A DNA stretch of 64,000 bases from Ampelomyces quisqualis (Eukaryota; Ascomycota; Dothideomycetes; Pleosporales; Phaeosphaeriaceae): contig JAGTXZ010000005.1 in NCBI GenBank assembly GCA_018398575.1, positions 1,984,001 to 2,048,000 of the forward strand, read 5' to 3'. Position numbers and translations under genes: made by a program. Shown piece after piece: positions 59,970-64,000 of this stretch. Below the pieces are notes generated by a model. The model was not told the origin of the DNA. It saw only the letters and a program-made list of their open reading frames with translations, and ran no database searches. The stretch's first letter is position 1, and each line of letters opens with the position of its first letter.

Positions 59970-60476
59970 CCAATCGTAGGCGAAGGAATCAATACGCGGC
60001 TCAATTACGAGCGCAGAAGTTATGCTAAGATAATCAGGCCGAGAGTAATGAGGTAAAAGCTGGAAAGCTAGGCAGGAGAAAGTAGGGGTAGTCTGGTGTA
60101 GGACGTGCGAGACTAATTTGCTGCGTAATGCTGGTATGGTTCGAGAGAGCCGGGAGGTTGTTAGCAGATATCTAGAGGAAGATTGATAAGATGTTAGAGT
60201 AGCCATGCGATGGGTCGTGCTTAACGTCCCGGCAGGTGGAGTTAGGAATAGGGTGTATTCAGATGCGAGTTTTGGGTGTGTGAGTGTCGAGAAAGGATAT
60301 AGGATGGCCACGACTTGTCATCGACCATTAGGAAGATAAGTGATATAATAGTGTGCTAGCGAGGAGATGTAAGTAATTTAAAAGGATCAAGGTCATCATT
60401 TCTGTCTTGTATGGTTCCGAAGCCTAGTTGTATTCGGTGGTTAGGTACACGGTATTGCTCTCACAAGCCCGCGATG
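59970..60476. other. Gene-free stretch
   Basis: No supported gene. The minus strand next to the hairpin structure (about 59,960-60,010) reads CGCGTATTGATTC...GATTGGTAC, resembling the 3' part of SINE-like copy A, so a third, truncated copy may be present. A GGTTCCGAAGCCT module at 60,412-60,424 recurs at 61,700. Confidence 0.45.
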
Positions 60477-60702
60477 TCCTCTTTCACTCTCTCACTTCCA
60501 CCCACCTTTCTCTAATACAAGATCTTGATCAGCATATCTACACCAAGTCAAATTACAATTCAAGTCTAGATATAATTCAATTAATCTTCAGTACTCTTAT
60601 TGAATCACCCACTACTGATGAACGGTCAAAGTCAGTGTGACGGACTCGCCATCCCTCACTCATCGGTCCGGAACTGACCCCAGTTCGATTCTCTGATCCG
60701 GC
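60477..60702 (+). repeat. SINE-like dispersed repeat, copy B
   Basis: It is 226 bp long and starts TCCTCTTTCACTCTCTCAC, identical to the start of copy A. It shares ATCAGCATATCTACAC-like, CTCTTATTGAATCA-like and ACTCATCGGTCCGG-like stretches with copy A in the same order. It ends with ACCCCAGTTCGATTCTC (box B-like). It is in opposite orientation to copy A. Confidence 0.7.
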
Positions 60703-60703
60703 C

Positions 60704-60831
60704 GACTTTCATTGTGAAATGCACGAGGCTACTGCCAGTGTTGGAAGCAATGGGAGTCGGTCAGACCAACTTTCATTGTGAAAATCACATGGCTATCGCT
60801 TGTCTTGGAAGCAATAAGAGTTGGTCACCTC
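60704..60831. repeat. 64-bp degenerate tandem repeat (two units)
   Basis: The units 60,704-60,767 and 60,768-60,831 share ACTTTCATTGTGAAA, a GGCTA/TTGGAAGCAAT core and the end GAGT(C/T)GGTCA. They follow SINE-like copy B directly. Confidence 0.8.
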
Positions 60832-61190
60832 CCACACGGGGCACTTTTTTTCGCCATTCTTTTGCCCTACCCTGTCCATCACAACTTCAGGCACTCCAAC
60901 GCGCGAATATGTCCTTGGTCCAGGAAGCATCTCAATTCACAACTGAAGACACGTCACTGTTAACAATCTCGCTCAAGTTCAATCGTCTTGAGCATCATGT
61001 TCGGGCTCACGCAAGATGGGGGAGTCTAATCTAGCATATGTATCGAATTTCGAGCCGGTATACTAGTTATTTATCGATGAAGACCAGCTTGTTGCTTTGG
61101 GTCTCTCGCGCCAATCTTTCAGCCTGTCACCAATGCCATCGCAGCATCCTCGATGCATCTCGCTCGTCCAATCTGCGTCACATAGCATCT

Positions 61191-61690
61191 CTATGACAAA
61201 TTCATCATGTCTGTACCCTTTTCGCCCTTGCCATCATCATCTTCATAGGCGTCGGAGTCGAGCTCAAACTCGACTTCAGAGCGGTCGCCCTCTCCGCTGT
61301 CGCCATCCTCCTCGTACGCATCAGAGTCAATCGAAAACTCAAAGTCAGTTGCAATCGTCGACAATGTGTTGCCAGGCTCATAGAGAAGCGATGGGTCCGA
61401 GCCAAACAGTCGACGTGTGTGCCCGCTGTCACCTCATCACGAATCTTGGTGCGCTTCTAATAGGAGTTGGACGAGTCTTCTTCCATCATACGCTTCTTGA
61501 GGCGGTCGCGCTTTGCATGCGCGCGCTTTACGGCCTTTGTCTGCGTCTCATCAGGGTGTGCGTCCACTTCAACCTCTATGGTGAACCCCTCTCCGTCGCC
61601 AAGTTCGTCGATCTCTTCCAGTGTTGCGAGCATATCATTGCAATCTGTTGCGCGATCACCAAGCAATCCGGGGCGCGGCACACATCTGTA
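61191..61690 (-). pseudogene. Broken gene for an acidic protein
   Basis: Two gene-like minus-strand segments lie in different frames. The upstream one (about 61,690-61,457) includes MLATLEEIDELGDGEG and a Lys/Arg stretch KRAHAKRDRLKKRMMEED before a TAG stop. The downstream one (about 61,435-61,191) reads RRLFGSDPSLLYEPGN and then two acidic strips (DSDAYEEDGDSGEG and ELDSDAYEDDDGKGEKG). I found no convincing intron to join them, so a frameshift plus stop is likelier. A small unrecognised spliced gene cannot be excluded. The family is not recognised. Confidence 0.45.
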
Positions 61691-61694
61691 AGAT

Positions 61695-62015
61695 AGTATG
61701 GTTCCGAAGCCTGGAGGTATTCGGTAGATCTTTGGAGGGGGGTCGGGGTACTTATGGGCTCTCTGAGAGATGTAAGTAGTGTTAAAATGATTGGACCTGC
61801 CCGCTAGGATATCGAAGCCTGGAAGCACTTGGTGTATTAGTAGCGGGGAGATATCAATGAGCTAAAAAGATATCATGTCTCTATTTCTGTATGGGAAGTT
61901 AGTGAAGCTAGGAGGTAGGTACTCAGTGGATTTCTGGAGGATGGATGGTGGGATCATGTAGTGGTGCTGCGATCGTTAGATCCACACTGCAGGATCGCGA
62001 AGCCTGTAGGGCCGC
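61695..62015. repeat. Degenerate tandem repeat, about 90-108-bp period
   Basis: The anchor GAAGCCT(G/A)G recurs at 61,706, 61,814, 61,904 (GAAGCTAGG) and 61,999, each followed by a similar GGTATTC/CACTTGGTG-type stretch. One more anchor with the same GGTTCCGAAGCCT start is at 60,412. Confidence 0.6.
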
Positions 62016-62233
62016 AGTGTATGTTTGAACGAAGAATGTCATGATGTTGAAGTAGTGTGGAGACATCCATGGGTCGACCGGAGATCGATGACGAGGCAAT
62101 ATACGGGCATAGAAAAGTTAGTGAAGCAAGTATTCAAGGATCGTGTCGAATATGTTACATCATCAAATTGCACTCAGACACTAAGGGTATCTAAGTACGC
62201 AAAATATATTCACGAATGCCTCGCAGGCAACGC

Positions 62234-63961
62234 TCAGGCCCACACTCCTAATGTCCAACTTGCCCTCTCGCCTGCTCCTTTGGCCAGCCCAGGACCCATG
62301 CTCTGCCGTTGTTGAACCACAGAGACCTCTTTCTCTCTACTGGCACCCTGAAGTCCATGTTGGAGGTATCGTTCGCGCTCAATTTCGACAACACCCTTGA
62401 TACGTTGTTGAGCTACCAGACTTCCTCCAGCCCATACACCCAGAGTTTCGACACCTCTGACAATACCGCCAAGGGCGCACGCAGGTGGCGGCCCGTTGCG
62501 CAGGGCAAGACTCGCCATCTTGACGTCCATGCTCTCGATCTCAGGATCTCGTAGTCCAGCAGGTATTGAAGGTGAAGGTGCATCCGGATCTAGCGAGTCT
62601 GCCACTGTGTCTTCGCCTTCTTCACGCCTGAAGTCCGCCTCTTCTTGCCGTCTCTCTTGATTCTTTCTCTTCGTCCGCATACGCTCTTCGTGAGCCCCGC
62701 TTGCCTTTCCATAGCTTCTCACTGGATCCAAGCCTCTGATCGAAACAAGATCCTCGAGCTCTCCCAGCAGGCGCGTTTTCAGGCCAGGCAAATTAGACAC
62801 GCCACCTGTGATTACGATGCGCGACATGCACAGGCGTCGCACATCAATGGGTAGCTGAACAAGCGTACGGTAGACGAGGTAATGTAGCGGCAGTTCTTCG
62901 TCGTCGAAGTCGCCCAGTGTCATGTCTGAGGCGAACAAAGCGTTTTCGGCGGGTTTGGCAAGGGAAGCAAACGGGACTAGAAGCTCAGTCGGGGGCGTGT
63001 GCTTGGGAAAGGGGACGGTGACTGTGGGCGGAGGGGACTCGACAGCGTCTTCGAACTCTTCCAGGATTGGAGCTTCACGGGCAGGAAAATACAGCGTTCT
63101 TCGGTTGACCCTCGCATTCGCCTTGCACCATCCCACGCGTGTCAGAACTTCCTCTGCTTCCTCGAACGAGACGTCAGCTTTCGGCGCGCTCGAGTCGGCA
63201 TGATCGTCGAGCTCGTTGTTCAAGAGCCTCGCCGTGGCTTCGCTGAGCATCTTGCCTGCCCGTACACTGCGCTTTTCTTGCACTTCGCGATATTCGCACA
63301 CCGCAGTGACAACAGTTTCAGCCCAGCCAATGTCGACGACCAATGCTGACCGCAGCCCGGCGGCGACAGTCGCAAGCACGGGGCTCGACATGAGGGTGAT
63401 GCTTGGAGCTTGGCAGCTGGTGAAAAGAACGTCGAGCAGTGTCGACATGAGAGCATGCGGCATTCGTGGCGGCATCGCGAGCAGAACGCGTCGAGGCTTG
63501 CTGTCCAGAAGGAAATATTTGTTGTATGCCTCCCTCATCGCGCGCTCAAACTTGTCCTCGACCAAGCCCAGATCTACCCCGCGCAGGTCCATGCGATACA
63601 ATTCATGCTCCTGACCCCAGTCGTGGCCTTTCTTCGTTTTTCGTCTCTTCTGGCCAAAGTCGGGGTCCCACTGCCTGTAGTCGCCAACTCTTCGCTGCTG
63701 GTCGGGCCCGAAAGGAAGGGTGCACCGGGGGGCACTTTCTCCGGGAAAGCCGCAGCGCACATGTCGCGCTCCAAGCTCGATCACGACGTAGTCGTCCTCG
63801 GTGCGGAAGCTGCCGCCGGGCGAGCCGAAGCTGTACGAGGCGGCGCGTCCAAGCGGTGTTCGCGGCGATTCGGGGGTGGAAGCGAGGTCGGCAAGGCGGG
63901 GAGTCGTGCCCCGTGCAGAGCGGTTGAGGGCAGCAGAGACTTTGCGCTCGGCAGTGGACAT
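62234..63961 (-). CDS. Divergent actin-related protein, Arp10/Arp11 (ro-7)-like
   Basis: The single exon from the ATG at 63,961 gives 575 aa; nine further in-frame codons upstream begin with GTG, not ATG. A disordered N-terminus (1-57) precedes an actin fold. Visible motifs are phosphate-1-like VIELGARHVRCGFPGE (60-75), phosphate-2-like ALVVDIGWAETVV (206-218), adenosine-like ITGGVSNLPGLKTRLL (383-398) and the actin C-terminal stretch LGVWAGGSLVAQQR (506-519). A charged insertion (RMRTKRKNQERRQEEADFRREEG, about 425-450) sits before the last subdomain. The ATP-contact residues depart from actin, so nucleotide binding is doubtful. Known fungal relatives of this shape cap the dynactin Arp1 filament at its pointed end; I infer that role, with chromatin-type Arps as the alternative. 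It is complete within the window. Confidence 0.7.
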   Translation of the reverse strand: MSTAERKVSAALNRSARGTTPRLADLASTPESPRTPLGRAASYSFGSPGGSFRTEDDYVVIELGARHVRCGFPGESAPRCTLPFGPDQQRRVGDYRQWDPDFGQKRRKTKKGHDWGQEHELYRMDLRGVDLGLVEDKFERAMREAYNKYFLLDSKPRRVLLAMPPRMPHALMSTLLDVLFTSCQAPSITLMSSPVLATVAAGLRSALVVDIGWAETVVTAVCEYREVQEKRSVRAGKMLSEATARLLNNELDDHADSSAPKADVSFEEAEEVLTRVGWCKANARVNRRTLYFPAREAPILEEFEDAVESPPPTVTVPFPKHTPPTELLVPFASLAKPAENALFASDMTLGDFDDEELPLHYLVYRTLVQLPIDVRRLCMSRIVITGGVSNLPGLKTRLLGELEDLVSIRGLDPVRSYGKASGAHEERMRTKRKNQERRQEEADFRREEGEDTVADSLDPDAPSPSIPAGLRDPEIESMDVKMASLALRNGPPPACALGGIVRGVETLGVWAGGSLVAQQRIKGVVEIERERYLQHGLQGASREKEVSVVQQRQSMGPGLAKGAGERASWTLGVWA

Positions 63962-64000
63962 CAGGGGCTGTCTGGCATGACGTGTCACGTGGACGGGCGC

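Noticed and set aside
59886..60311. 141-codon minus-strand frame
   Set aside because: It runs through the hairpin structure and a possible SINE-like fragment, so it is a chance frame.
1..64000. CRISPR array, bacterial operon or biosynthetic gene cluster
   Set aside because: Intron-bearing eukaryotic genes; no spacer-repeat array and no PKS, NRPS, terpene or tailoring enzymes.

Overview
The window is nuclear DNA of a filamentous ascomycete (Pezizomycotina, probably Dothideomycetes). The evidence is short spliceosomal introns of 47-92 nt with GTNNGN donors and CTAAC/CTGAC-type branch sites, a Slt2/MpkA-type MAP kinase, a dispersed single 5S rRNA copy, and a sharp split into an AT-rich block (about 1-37,000) and a gene-bearing block of normal composition (37,008-64,000). 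The AT-rich block carries the mark of repeat-induced point mutation (RIP): C:G to T:A transitions, mainly CpA to TpA, with reading frames closed where Gln or Trp codons became stops.

AT block. It is made of LTR retrotransposons inserted into one another. Target-site duplications (TSDs) let the order be read. (i) A Ty1/copia-type element on the minus strand spans 16,496-37,002 (195-bp LTRs, TSD AGTAC). (ii) A Ty3/gypsy chromovirus, 19,219-33,703, lies in it (300-bp LTRs, TSD GTCTA). (iii) A second copy of that family, 19,258-26,635, sits inside the 5' LTR of (ii) (299-bp LTRs, TSD ATACC). (iv) An inverted solo LTR, 25,872-26,170, lies in (iii) (TSD TTAAA). To the left, a third, minus-strand copy of the same chromovirus family (about 6,885-16,398) is split by another minus-strand gypsy element (7,784-15,186; 187-bp LTRs; TSD TAAAG). 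That element contains a TA-flanked inverted-repeat element (12,880-13,725). Positions 1-2,057 look like another copia-type remnant; 2,058-6,668 is degenerate and unidentified.

Border. The block ends at the LTR end at 37,002. A degenerate 5S rRNA gene (37,069-37,187, minus) follows after 66 bp.

Gene block. Four genes run on the minus strand: a 1,742-aa disordered Ser/Arg-rich protein (3 exons), the DEAD-box rRNA helicase HAS1 (3 exons), the cell-wall-integrity MAP kinase Slt2/MpkA (7 exons including an 11-nt microexon), and a single-pass membrane protein with an aspartyl-protease-like ectodomain that has lost the first catalytic Asp. Divergent from the last is a GPI-type surface protein with six TLxPGG repeats, whose signal-peptide exon I place upstream. 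A 336-aa protein of unknown function and, at the right edge, a divergent actin-related protein (Arp10/Arp11-like) complete the set. A cell-wall MAP kinase, a membrane pseudoprotease and a GPI-type wall protein are neighbours, which is suggestive of a surface theme but not proof of a functional cluster.

Between the last genes (55.9-62.2 kb) lies a repeat-rich accessory stretch. It holds a pair of about 227-bp SINE-like repeats with a tRNA-type box B, a 103-bp multi-hairpin structure closed by a 16-bp perfect stem, three tandem duplications, and a broken acidic gene.
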